Positions 26,451-34,670 of a stretch of 64,000 bases of DNA are shown in pieces. A program made the translations under genes and the position numbers. Each line of letters opens with the position of its first letter. The stretch's first letter is position 1. Source of the stretch: Woeseiaceae bacterium (GTDB taxonomy: Bacteria > Pseudomonadota > Gammaproteobacteria > Steroidobacterales > Woeseiaceae); contig JANQGQ010000029.1 of assembly GCA_028277185.1 (NCBI GenBank), positions 29,012 through 93,011 of the forward strand, given 5' to 3'. The notes under the pieces are model-generated. The model had not been told where the DNA came from. It saw only the letters and a list, made by a program, of their open reading frames with translations, and did not search any database.

Positions 26451-26702
26451 ATGCGAAACACAGTGCGCTCCATGGCGACGATGGAGCCAGGTCAGCGGGC
26501 CGTGATAACGGCGGTAACCGGTTTCGACGGCACGATCCAGCGGCTCATGTCGCTCGGGCTGGTCGAGGGCGCCGCCATCGAAATGGCGGGTGCCGCGATC
26601 GGCGGCGATCCTCTCGAATTCCGGCTCTACGGCTGCGGCGTCTCGGTCCGCCGGGAGCAGGCAGAGCGCTTTCTGATCGACCTGAGCGAACCCGTTGGCT
26701 AA
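26451..26702 (+). CDS. feoA: FeoA, ferrous iron transport accessory protein
   Basis: An 83-residue SH3-like FeoA protein with the family signature TGFDGTIQRLMSLGLVEGAAIEM and DPLEFRLYGCGVSVRREQA. It acts with FeoB in Fe2+ uptake at the cytoplasmic side. It overlaps feoB by 8 bases and lies just behind a Fur-box-like site. No strong Shine-Dalgarno is seen before 26451; an alternative ATG lies at 26472. Confidence 0.93.
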   Translation: MRNTVRSMATMEPGQRAVITAVTGFDGTIQRLMSLGLVEGAAIEMAGAAIGGDPLEFRLYGCGVSVRREQAERFLIDLSEPVG

Positions 26703-28878
26703 CGGGGCGGAAATCCGGATACCCGTCGAATCTCTGTCCGGAAATCGCCGCAAGGTCGTCAGTATCGCCGTCGTCGGCACACCGAATTCCGGTAAGAGCA
26801 CGCTGTTCAATCGCCTGACCGGGCTTCGCCAGCGAACCGCGAACTATCCTGGCGTCACCGTGGAGCGTCACGTCGGTACGCTGCGCGGATCGGGCGGTGC
26901 CATCGAGCTCGTCGATTTGCCCGGAACCCATGGCCTGACGCCGCATTCGATGGAAGAGGCGGTGGCCGTCGATGCCGTGTTCGGGTTACTCGAGGGCTGC
27001 GAGCCACCGGCCGGGCTGCTCGCGATCGTTGACGCCAGCAACCTGTATCAGGGGCTGTACCTGCTCCAGCAGCTCCTCGAGCTAGGCTTGCCGGTCGTGG
27101 TCGCCCTGACCATGACGGACGCGGCCGCGGCGGCAGGCGCCGCGGTGGATGCCGAACGCTTGTCGGAGCGCCTCGGCGGCGTGCCGGTCATGTCGACGGT
27201 AGCGACGACCGGCAAGGGTGTGGCGCCGCTCGTCGAGCAGCTTGCCGCCCTGGCCGAACGGCCGCCAGCCGTGTCCGTTCCCGGGATCTGGCCGGAGCTC
27301 GAAGCGGTAACGGAACCGTTGGCCGGGGAGACCGGTATCGCGCCGGCGCTCTTTTCCCGGGCGCTCATTGCACCGGACTCGGCTCCGGCCGCCGCGGCCC
27401 TCGCCCTGGTCGACGACGACAAGCGGTCGGCCCTGGCCCGCGCCCGCGAAGCACTGTTCGCCGACGTTCCGGCTCAGGCTGCGGAAGCGCGGGCGCGCTA
27501 CGCCTGGGCGCGGGATGCCCGTGCGGCCGTACTGCGGCAGCAGGCGGCGAGCAAGACCCTGCTCGATCGGACGGCAGCGTTTCTGAATCGGCCCTGGCCC
27601 GGCACGATCGGATTGTTCCTCGTGATGCTGGCTGTGTTCCAGGCGGTGTTCGCCTGGGCGACGCCGTTCATGGATCTGATCGACGCCGGGTCGGCCAGTC
27701 TTGCCGCCGCAAGCTACTCCGCGCTGGGCGGCGGCATGCTTGCAAGCCTCGTGGCCGACGGCGTCATCGCGGGCGTCGGCAGCGTGATCATCTTCCTCCC
27801 GCAGATCCTCATTCTGTTCCTGTTCATCATCGTGCTCGAGGACTCCGGCTATCTCGCGCGCGCGGCCTATCTGATGGACAGGGTGATGCGCTCGGCCGGC
27901 TTGTCGGGGCAGTCGATCATCCCGATGATCTCCAGCTTTGCCTGCGCCGTTCCGGGCATCATGGCGACGCGCGTGATACCTCAGCGGCGCGACCGTATCG
28001 CGACGATTCTTGCCGCGCCGTTCATGACCTGCTCAGCGCGGCTTCCCGTCTACGCGCTGCTCATCGCCGCATTCGTACCGCGACAGAGCGTCGGCCCCAT
28101 GAACCTGCAGGGACTCGTGCTCTTCGGCCTGTACGCGTTCGGGATCGTGATGGGCATCGTGACGGCGCTGCTGATTCGCCGAACCGCCCTCCGCGGGCCG
28201 CGTCCGGCGTTTGCGCTGATGCTTCCCGAGTTCCGCCGGCCCAATCTTCGAACCGTCGCGTTCGCGCTCCTGGGGCGCGTGAAAGTCTTCCTGTACCGCG
28301 CAGGCACGGTGATTTTCGCCGTCGCGGTGCTGATCTGGGCCCTGGCGTACTTTCCGCGGCTGGACGATACCGATGCACGCGCTGCCGCGTTCGTCAGCGG
28401 GCTCCCCGCCGAACTCGATGCCGGCGCGCGAGCGGCGGCCACGGCCGATTTTCAGAATCGGCTGGCGGCCGAGCAGCTCGAACAGAGCGTTCTGGGACGG
28501 ATGGGGCATTTCGTCGAGCCGGTGTTCGAGCCGCTGGGCTGGGACTGGCGTGTCTCGGCGGCCGTCATCGCCGGTTTCCCGGCCAGGGAAGTCGTCGTTG
28601 CGGTGCTTGGCACCGTCTACGCCGTCGGTTCCGAGGCGGACGACGCGACGCTGGCCGATCGGCTGCGTGCATCGACGTGGCCGGACGGGAGTCCGGTCTT
28701 CACGCTGCCGATGGTCATCGGGCTGCTGATCTTCTATGCGATGTGCCTGCAGTGCGCGGCGACGCTGGCGGTCATCCGGCGCGAGACGAACTCCTGGGGC
28801 TGGCCGGCGTTTGCCTGGGTCTACATGACCGCGCTCGGCTACCTGGGAGCGTTGCTGGCATTCCAGCTCGGCAGCTAG
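26695..28878 (+). CDS. feoB: FeoB, ferrous iron transporter
   Basis: A 727-residue Fe2+ permease with an N-terminal G domain and C-terminal membrane part. G1 is GTPNSGKST (about 27-35), G2 region ANYPGVTVER, G3 DLPGT (about 76-80). G4 appears as TMTD rather than the common NMxD. Two Gate-like regions follow with the conserved Cys-containing stretches SFACAVPGIMATRV and APFMTCSARLPVY. The start is a TTG overlapping the feoA end. No feoC is visible downstream. Confidence 0.95.
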   Translation: MANGAEIRIPVESLSGNRRKVVSIAVVGTPNSGKSTLFNRLTGLRQRTANYPGVTVERHVGTLRGSGGAIELVDLPGTHGLTPHSMEEAVAVDAVFGLLEGCEPPAGLLAIVDASNLYQGLYLLQQLLELGLPVVVALTMTDAAAAAGAAVDAERLSERLGGVPVMSTVATTGKGVAPLVEQLAALAERPPAVSVPGIWPELEAVTEPLAGETGIAPALFSRALIAPDSAPAAAALALVDDDKRSALARAREALFADVPAQAAEARARYAWARDARAAVLRQQAASKTLLDRTAAFLNRPWPGTIGLFLVMLAVFQAVFAWATPFMDLIDAGSASLAAASYSALGGGMLASLVADGVIAGVGSVIIFLPQILILFLFIIVLEDSGYLARAAYLMDRVMRSAGLSGQSIIPMISSFACAVPGIMATRVIPQRRDRIATILAAPFMTCSARLPVYALLIAAFVPRQSVGPMNLQGLVLFGLYAFGIVMGIVTALLIRRTALRGPRPAFALMLPEFRRPNLRTVAFALLGRVKVFLYRAGTVIFAVAVLIWALAYFPRLDDTDARAAAFVSGLPAELDAGARAAATADFQNRLAAEQLEQSVLGRMGHFVEPVFEPLGWDWRVSAAVIAGFPAREVVVAVLGTVYAVGSEADDATLADRLRASTWPDGSPVFTLPMVIGLLIFYAMCLQCAATLAVIRRETNSWGWPAFAWVYMTALGYLGALLAFQLGS

Positions 28879-28890
28879 TTCTCTGTCCGC

Positions 28891-29508
28891 TCAGCCGCTG
28901 GCGTCGACGGACTCGCGAACGAGCGGAGCGGGCGAGAACAGCACGCCGAAGAGTTCGCACCAGATGACGACACTGCCGTACTCGTCGACGTCGACGCCGG
29001 GCGGAACCTCGTAGTTCTGATTGCCGACGTTGCCTTTGAGTACTCCAAGGCTCAGATAGCCGTTGTCGACGACGTCATCCGCCGATTCCGGCGACGCGTG
29101 TCTTGCCAGATAGACGACGAGATCCGGGCCGTTCGTCGTTCGAAAATCCTCGAAGCGGATCAGGTGCCGCCCGTTCGGCAGCGCGTACAGCGTTGCCTGT
29201 CCGGTGCCTTTGTGAACGGCGTCGGCGTCACGAAACGAACCGCGGGCAAGCACTGTCGGGCCCGCGGACGGCATCTCGTCGTCAGCCGCAATCTCCGGGG
29301 CGTCAGCGGCGGCTGACATGATGTCGTCGCGCATCTCGCCGCGGACCGTCTCGGGCATCGCGAGCACGGCATCGATGTCGACGCGTCCGTCGTCCGTCAT
29401 GTAGGAAAATTCTTCGTCGACCGTTCTGTCGAAAAACAGCGGTGACGCCAGATAACCGCCGATTGCCAGCAGTACGATTGTGATCAGTGCGAACAGGGTC
29501 TTCTTCAT
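28891..29508 (-). CDS. DM13 domain membrane-anchored protein
   Basis: A 205-residue protein with one N-terminal membrane anchor (FALITIVLLAIGGYLASPLFF) and a C-terminal DM13 domain (about 85-200), recognisable by GSFRDADAVHKGTGQATLY, LPNGRHLIRFEDF and VVIWCELFGVLFSPAPL with its conserved Cys. DM13 domains are proposed to take part in periplasmic electron transfer. MKKTL at 29508 has GGAG at good spacing; an alternative start at 29532 would overlap the upstream aminotransferase stop as ATGA. Confidence 0.82.
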   Translation of the reverse strand: MKKTLFALITIVLLAIGGYLASPLFFDRTVDEEFSYMTDDGRVDIDAVLAMPETVRGEMRDDIMSAAADAPEIAADDEMPSAGPTVLARGSFRDADAVHKGTGQATLYALPNGRHLIRFEDFRTTNGPDLVVYLARHASPESADDVVDNGYLSLGVLKGNVGNQNYEVPPGVDVDEYGSVVIWCELFGVLFSPAPLVRESVDASG

Positions 29509-29528
29509 TGGCGCTCCGGATGTTTCGG

Positions 29529-30695
29529 TCATAGTGCCGACAGGCGGCGTGCCGCTTCGTCGAGGGTCGCGTCGTCTTTTGCGAAGCAGAACCGAAGCAG
29601 GCGGGGAGCGAACGCATCCTTCGAGAACACGCTCACCGGTATCGACGCCACGCCGGGATTCCCGGTCCATGATAGCGCAAGCCGCTCGTCGGCCTCCGCC
29701 GAGACGGCGCTGTAGTCGAGTAGCTGAAAGAAGGTACTGGCAGCCGGCGACCAGCGAAAGCGCGAATCGCGAAGTCCGTCGAGAAACCGGTCGCGCTTCT
29801 CCTGATAGAAGCCGGCAAGCTGCTCCGCGAAGTCCGGGTTTCGTTCGAGATACTCCGCAATCGCGTATTGCATGGGCGTGCTCACGGCGAAGGTCGTGAA
29901 CTGGTGAACCTTCCGCAACTCCGCGCTGAGGCGGGCCGGTGCGACGCAGTAGCCGATCTTCCAGCCGGTCGCATGGAGGGACTTGCCGAACGAGGACACC
30001 ACGCAACTGCGCTCCCAAAGCTCGTCGTGCGTGAGAACGCTCCGGTGCTGCCGTCCGTCGAATACGATGTGTTCGTAGACTTCGTCGGCCAGCAGCAGAG
30101 CCGGGCTGTCGCGCAGTATCGCTGCCAGGCGATCCAGGTCTTCCGCGTCGAGCAGCGCGCCGGTCGGGTTGTGAGGAAAGTTGACGACGAGCAGCCGGGT
30201 GCGCTCACCAATGGACTGCTCGAGTTTCGACCAGTCGACGGAGAAATGCGATCGTGCCGGGTCATAGTCCATCGCGACGTGGCGCGGTCGCGCTCCCGCA
30301 AGAGTGACCGCCGGGGCGTACGCGTCGTAGGCCGGGTCCAGCAGCACGGCCTCGTCCCCGGGACCGACGAACGCCTGAATGGCACAGAACAGACCTTCCG
30401 TCGCGCCCGCGGTCACGGTCACTTCATTGACCGGGTCAACCCGCCGGCGGTCGCGGACGGCGGTTCGTCCGGCTATGGCCTCCGTCAGTTCGGGTACGCC
30501 GGCCATTGGCGCGTATTGATTGCGTCCTTTGCGGATACTCAAGGCCACCAGCTCGCGCAGTTCGTCCGGCGGATCGAATGCGGGATAGCCCTGCGACAGG
30601 TTGAGTGCACCGCACTTCCGCGCGGCCTCGCTCATGATCGTGAAGATCGTCGTGCCAACGCCGGGTAAACGGCTTCGTAGCTCGATATCGGCCAT
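29529..30695 (-). CDS. PLP-dependent aminotransferase, methionine aminotransferase (YbdL) type
   Basis: A 388-residue fold-type I class I/II aminotransferase. NLSQGYPAFDPP near the start, NFPHNPTGALLD in the middle and SFGKSLHATGWKIGYCVAP (PLP lysine about 235) match the YbdL/kynurenine-oxoglutarate aminotransferase group, which transfers the amino group of methionine or aromatic amino acids to 2-oxo acids. The DM13 gene follows closely. Exact substrate is uncertain. Confidence 0.9.
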   Translation of the reverse strand: MADIELRSRLPGVGTTIFTIMSEAARKCGALNLSQGYPAFDPPDELRELVALSIRKGRNQYAPMAGVPELTEAIAGRTAVRDRRRVDPVNEVTVTAGATEGLFCAIQAFVGPGDEAVLLDPAYDAYAPAVTLAGARPRHVAMDYDPARSHFSVDWSKLEQSIGERTRLLVVNFPHNPTGALLDAEDLDRLAAILRDSPALLLADEVYEHIVFDGRQHRSVLTHDELWERSCVVSSFGKSLHATGWKIGYCVAPARLSAELRKVHQFTTFAVSTPMQYAIAEYLERNPDFAEQLAGFYQEKRDRFLDGLRDSRFRWSPAASTFFQLLDYSAVSAEADERLALSWTGNPGVASIPVSVFSKDAFAPRLLRFCFAKDDATLDEAARRLSAL

Positions 30696-30777
30696 GCCCG
30701 CACCATAGGAGCTTGCGTCCCGTCCCGCAAATGCTTTGCCGGCAACGGAGCCGGCGCGCCGGGCTGCCGTTTCCGGC

Positions 30778-32196
30778 CTAGGGCGCCGCTCCCAGTCGCG
30801 TTAGCTCCGCCGACGCCAACTTGACCGCCAGTGTGTCGTCGTTGGCCCGGCTCCACTGCAGCATGAGCTCGATCTGCCGCTGTAACGCTGTTTGATACGA
30901 CTCGTCGTGGTACACGTTCCGCTTTTCCTCGGGGTCGGTCTCGAGGTCGTAGAACTCATTGTGCTGCATGCCGGGCTGCGCAAAGAACTCTCGCAAAATC
31001 AGTTTGTAGCGCTGGCTGCGCATCGCGCGCTCGTCATAGCGGGACCCTTCGATCGCGCGTTCGGGAATGTTCTGCATGAACACGGGACGGGACCAGTCGT
31101 CCTCTCCGGAGCGAAGCGCCGGTATGAGATCGACGCCGTGGAAAATCGAACCGGCCCGCCCGGTGATGATCCGCCGGATTTCGTTTTCCGACCGGATGCC
31201 TGCTGCGCCGAGAATCGTCGGGGCGAGGTCGACCAGACTGACGCCGGCCTCCCAAACCTTGCCCCCGGGCAGTCCGTTTGGCCAGTGCATGATCATCGGT
31301 ATCCGGGCGGTTTCGTCGTAAGCAACGCCCATGCCGCGATACGAGCCCGGCCGCTCCCTGAACGAACCGCCATGATCCGAGATGAAGATGAGCAGCGTAT
31401 TCTCCAGAAGCCCGTTACGGCGGAGCGTGGCGACGATCCGCCCGACGTTGGCATCCAGGCTGGATACCATCGCGTAGTAGTCCTTGTGATCGATGTCCAC
31501 GTCGTCGTACAGGGCGCGGTACTCCGGTGGTGGCTGGAACGGTGCGTGCGGCGAGTAATACGACTGGTAGAGGAAAAACGGCCGATCGGCGTTCTGTTCG
31601 ATAAACCGAATACCCTCATCGGTTTGTATGTCTTCGCGGTACGCCGACTCGAAGGGCGTGCCGACCCAGTGGGGCATCAACGAGTTGAACGATTTCCAAT
31701 AGTCGAAGAACCCGGGATTGCTGGTACCCAAATGCCACTTGCCGATATGCGCGTTCTGATAACCCGTGTTGTGGAGGTAGACGAGGAAGTTGTCCCAAAG
31801 CCGATAACGATTGTCGTGCCATGGGTCCGACAGGCCTTCCGGGTGTTTCGTCGGGATCTTACCGGGAAAGCCCGGGGGATAAATGACTCGCTCCAGACCG
31901 TGCTGGTGGGGATAGACGCCGGTCAGGATCGAGGCGCGCGCCGGCGTACACAGGCTTGCCGGCGTGTAGGCATTGTCGAAACGAATCCCGGTCTTCGCGA
32001 GGGCGTCGATGTTGGGCGTTTGTACGGGCTTTTCGCCGTAGACCCCTATCGCGTCCCGGCGTAGCCAGTCGCCGACGACCAAAACGACGTTCGGCGGTCG
32101 GTAGTCGCGGCCTGCCGCGAACAGGTTTTGCGTCGGCAGCATGGCCAGAGCGACGATCACTATTCCGAGGTAGATTGCCGAGCGTCTTCCTGGCAT
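30778..32196 (-). CDS. Periplasmic sulfatase
   Basis: A 472-residue type I sulfatase with an N-terminal signal peptide (AIYLGIVIVALAMLPTQNLFA). Metal motif GDWLRRDAIGVYG near 45, catalytic CTPARASILTG (the Cys is the formylglycine precursor, about residue 82), and a second metal motif ISDHGG near 274. The CxPxR sequence means it depends on a formylglycine-generating enzyme encoded elsewhere. Substrate unknown. The ATG at 32196 is preferred because GGAG lies seven bases upstream. Confidence 0.9.
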   Translation of the reverse strand: MPGRRSAIYLGIVIVALAMLPTQNLFAAGRDYRPPNVVLVVGDWLRRDAIGVYGEKPVQTPNIDALAKTGIRFDNAYTPASLCTPARASILTGVYPHQHGLERVIYPPGFPGKIPTKHPEGLSDPWHDNRYRLWDNFLVYLHNTGYQNAHIGKWHLGTSNPGFFDYWKSFNSLMPHWVGTPFESAYREDIQTDEGIRFIEQNADRPFFLYQSYYSPHAPFQPPPEYRALYDDVDIDHKDYYAMVSSLDANVGRIVATLRRNGLLENTLLIFISDHGGSFRERPGSYRGMGVAYDETARIPMIMHWPNGLPGGKVWEAGVSLVDLAPTILGAAGIRSENEIRRIITGRAGSIFHGVDLIPALRSGEDDWSRPVFMQNIPERAIEGSRYDERAMRSQRYKLILREFFAQPGMQHNEFYDLETDPEEKRNVYHDESYQTALQRQIELMLQWSRANDDTLAVKLASAELTRLGAAP

Positions 32197-32291
32197 GACC
32201 TGACTCCGCATGGTGACAACAGCATCTTTTTCAGACTAACCGATGTCGTCGCTGCGGCAATAGCAACAGGTCGACAATTTCGTTGCGACGA

Positions 32292-32330
32292 ATGCAAAAC
32301 CGCGCCACGCGGGACGAGCGCGGTTTGCAT
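32292..32330. other. Intergenic hairpin between sulfatase and FG-GAP genes
   Basis: ATGCAAAaCCGCG (32292-32304) pairs with CGCGGTTTGCAT (32319-32330) with one bulged A. It lacks a T run on either strand, so it may be a processing hairpin or a weak terminator after the FG-GAP gene. Confidence 0.55.
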
Positions 32331-32359
32331 CCGCCAACGCGGGTGGTGACGCCGACTCC

Positions 32360-33820
32360 TTAGCGCCGTGCGATGCGCAACGTGCGTCGAAGGTCTTCGC
32401 CGTCCTGCATGTCGTAACGGGCGATGACCTCGTCAACGCCGTCGCCGTCGAGATCGGCGGTGAATACGTTGCTGCCGTCCTTCGGTGCGCGCAGGTCGAT
32501 TTCCGTGCCGCGGCTATCGAACTGGCCGTCACCCAGGTTGCGCCGCCAGCCCAGCCGATCTCTGCCGCGCTTCAGGATCAGGTCCTGGCGGCCGTCGCCG
32601 TCGAGGTCGCCGAACCCGACGGTCGGAAACTCCGCCTGGCCGCTGCCGAAGTCGAACCGCACCTTGGCGCGGATTTCAGCCGACGGCGCTTCGGCGATGA
32701 CGCCTGAGTCGTCCGCTGTGTGCACGGCAATGTCGAGCGTAACCGAGCGCGAGAACAGGGCGCCGATGATCGTGCGTATGCCGATTCGCACGCCGGGCGA
32801 TACGATCGCGGTTCGGTTCGCTTCGAGTTGCACGGTGCGGACAAAAAACTGGTAGCCGGTACTCGAAATCACGGTATCCGGCGGCGTGTCGTAGCCGCCG
32901 TCTTCATTCGCGAGGTGGATGCGGTAGGTCGTTTGTTTGTCAAAGACGCCCGTGCTGATCGTTTCGAGCGTGACGAGGTCGGGCAGATCGTCGCCGTTGA
33001 GGTCCGTCAGTAGTTCGGGCTCGTGCAGCGTGGCGTTGCGCTGGTCGAGTTCCGGGTCGCCGTTGTAGAAGCGCTCGATCTCGCGCTCGCTGCTGAGTCC
33101 GAGCTCCAACGCCTCCGTGTCCGCCGCGACGGGCTCTATGCCGGGGTCGAGCCGGAAACGGAGCAGATCGTCACCGCGCACGGCGATTATCGACGGCGTT
33201 TCGTCGAGCAGAGCGCTGGCACTCCGCACCGGTCGGTAGTTCTGCGCACGTTCGAAGCTGCGTCGGATGCTCGGCAGATCGAGCAGACGCGTGCGATCGT
33301 AGTTGGCGCCGTCGATGACGGCGAGTTGATCGAAGCCCTGCACGAGCAACTCGCTGTGGCCATCGGCGTCGATGTCCTCCGCGACGTTGAGTGAAGCGGT
33401 GAGGGGCGCGAAGGAACGGCCGCGGTACAGGCTCTCGACTTGCGCCAGCGGCTCGAACGCGCCGTCGATGCTGAGCAGCCGCTCAACGCGGTCGGCGCAC
33501 AGAACGAACAGCGCGTCGCCGTCGCCTGCCGGGCCCGCGTCGATGGCGACGGCGTCTTCGGGCAGGCGGCGTTCGACGATCCGGTGGCCACCGTCGTCGG
33601 CGACCAGAAACGCAAGGCGCGGTGCACCCGCGTCGTCGCGGCCGGCCAGCGCGACGACTTCACCGGAACGGTCGGCGAAGGCCAGGGTCACGACACCGGT
33701 TTCGGGCAGGAATGAGAACTTCAGTGTGTCGTTGGCCGATGCGCCGGCCGCAAGGAGGCCGGACGCAGTCGCCACGGCGGTGCACAGCCACCGACGGGCG
33801 CGCTGAAATACTGTATTCAC
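32360..33820 (-). CDS. Exported FG-GAP/VCBS repeat protein
   Basis: A 486-residue secreted protein with a signal peptide (ending near AAGASA) and several FG-GAP type beta-propeller repeats with Ca2+-binding loops: DIDADGHSE, DLNGDDLPD, DLDGDGRQD and DLDGDGVDE. Such propellers act as adhesion or carbohydrate-binding scaffolds on the cell surface or in the periplasm. GTG at 33820 gives a compact signal peptide; an ATG 33 bases upstream is also possible. Function unknown. Confidence 0.8.
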   Translation of the reverse strand: MNTVFQRARRWLCTAVATASGLLAAGASANDTLKFSFLPETGVVTLAFADRSGEVVALAGRDDAGAPRLAFLVADDGGHRIVERRLPEDAVAIDAGPAGDGDALFVLCADRVERLLSIDGAFEPLAQVESLYRGRSFAPLTASLNVAEDIDADGHSELLVQGFDQLAVIDGANYDRTRLLDLPSIRRSFERAQNYRPVRSASALLDETPSIIAVRGDDLLRFRLDPGIEPVAADTEALELGLSSEREIERFYNGDPELDQRNATLHEPELLTDLNGDDLPDLVTLETISTGVFDKQTTYRIHLANEDGGYDTPPDTVISSTGYQFFVRTVQLEANRTAIVSPGVRIGIRTIIGALFSRSVTLDIAVHTADDSGVIAEAPSAEIRAKVRFDFGSGQAEFPTVGFGDLDGDGRQDLILKRGRDRLGWRRNLGDGQFDSRGTEIDLRAPKDGSNVFTADLDGDGVDEVIARYDMQDGEDLRRTLRIARR

Positions 33821-34005
33821 GCAGAGTCCCACACCGAAAAACCCTGAGACCACATACGAGGCCGTCGGTTCGCAGGTGCAATGTGTTCGCGGCTGGCGTC
33901 AGAAGGGGATAGAGCATGCCAGCGGCTTTCGGTCGCGCCCGACTGTAGCAAATCTGAAACGACGACTGTCTATTCTGTGAAATAGCATCAAAGCAGCGCA
34001 CGGGT

Positions 34006-34518
34006 ATGACGAACACTAACAAAGCACCCGGGCCGCGACGTCGCGCGCTGTCGCTCTTCGCCGCCGTGGCCGCTGCCGCTGCGCTTGTGTTCCTTTGGCC
34101 CGCGGACCGTCGCGGCGACACAACGGGACCTGAAGCACCGGCACGCGGGTCCGCGCATGAGGCCGCACCGGCCGCTGGCGGAAACGTTGCCGCGCCCGAG
34201 GTCGAGGGGCCTGATCGGCTGCCCGCGATCAGCGATCTCGAACTAGCGTTGGAGGCCGCACTAGCCGAACAGCGCGCCGCCGAAAGTGCTCTGCGTAACG
34301 CGGAGACGGCGTTGCTCGACGTCGAGGAGCAGCTCGACCTGCGCGTGGAGCAGGGTGAAGCGCCTGACGATCTCGAAGCCGAAGCCACGGCCATGCTCGA
34401 TGGCGTGTTCGCCAGTGTGCAGGATGCGTTACGCCGACTCGACCAGGCCGACGCCAGCGTCGAGATGCTCGAGGAAGAACTCGCCGCTGCGCGAAGCCTC
34501 CGAGACGCAGGCAAATGA
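34006..34518 (+). CDS. Membrane-anchored coiled-coil protein of unknown function
   Basis: A 170-residue protein with one N-terminal hydrophobic segment (LSLFAAVAAAAALVFLWP), an Ala/Pro-rich linker to about 70, and a charged helical region (about 75-165) rich in Glu/Ala/Leu with heptad-like spacing. No family recognised. Its neighbours are the divergent FG-GAP gene and the PhoX gene, 150 bases downstream, which has its own leader. Confidence 0.7.
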   Translation: MTNTNKAPGPRRRALSLFAAVAAAAALVFLWPADRRGDTTGPEAPARGSAHEAAPAAGGNVAAPEVEGPDRLPAISDLELALEAALAEQRAAESALRNAETALLDVEEQLDLRVEQGEAPDDLEAEATAMLDGVFASVQDALRRLDQADASVEMLEEELAAARSLRDAGK

Positions 34519-34670
34519 TACGGCGCCGTTACTGACATAACCGTCACCGCGCTTTAACAGAATCTCAAGATATCCCAACTACATTCGACGCCGGTCAACG
34601 GCGAGCGGTATCGCGACGCTCGACTTCTCACCAGTCCAACCCAGCTACAAGAACAGGCCAGGAGCACTCA

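Noticed and set aside
34534..34550. PHO-box-like sequence upstream of phoX
   Set aside because: CTGACAT and CGTCACC are similar to PHO-box halves, but their spacing is 9 rather than 11 bases; too weak to call.
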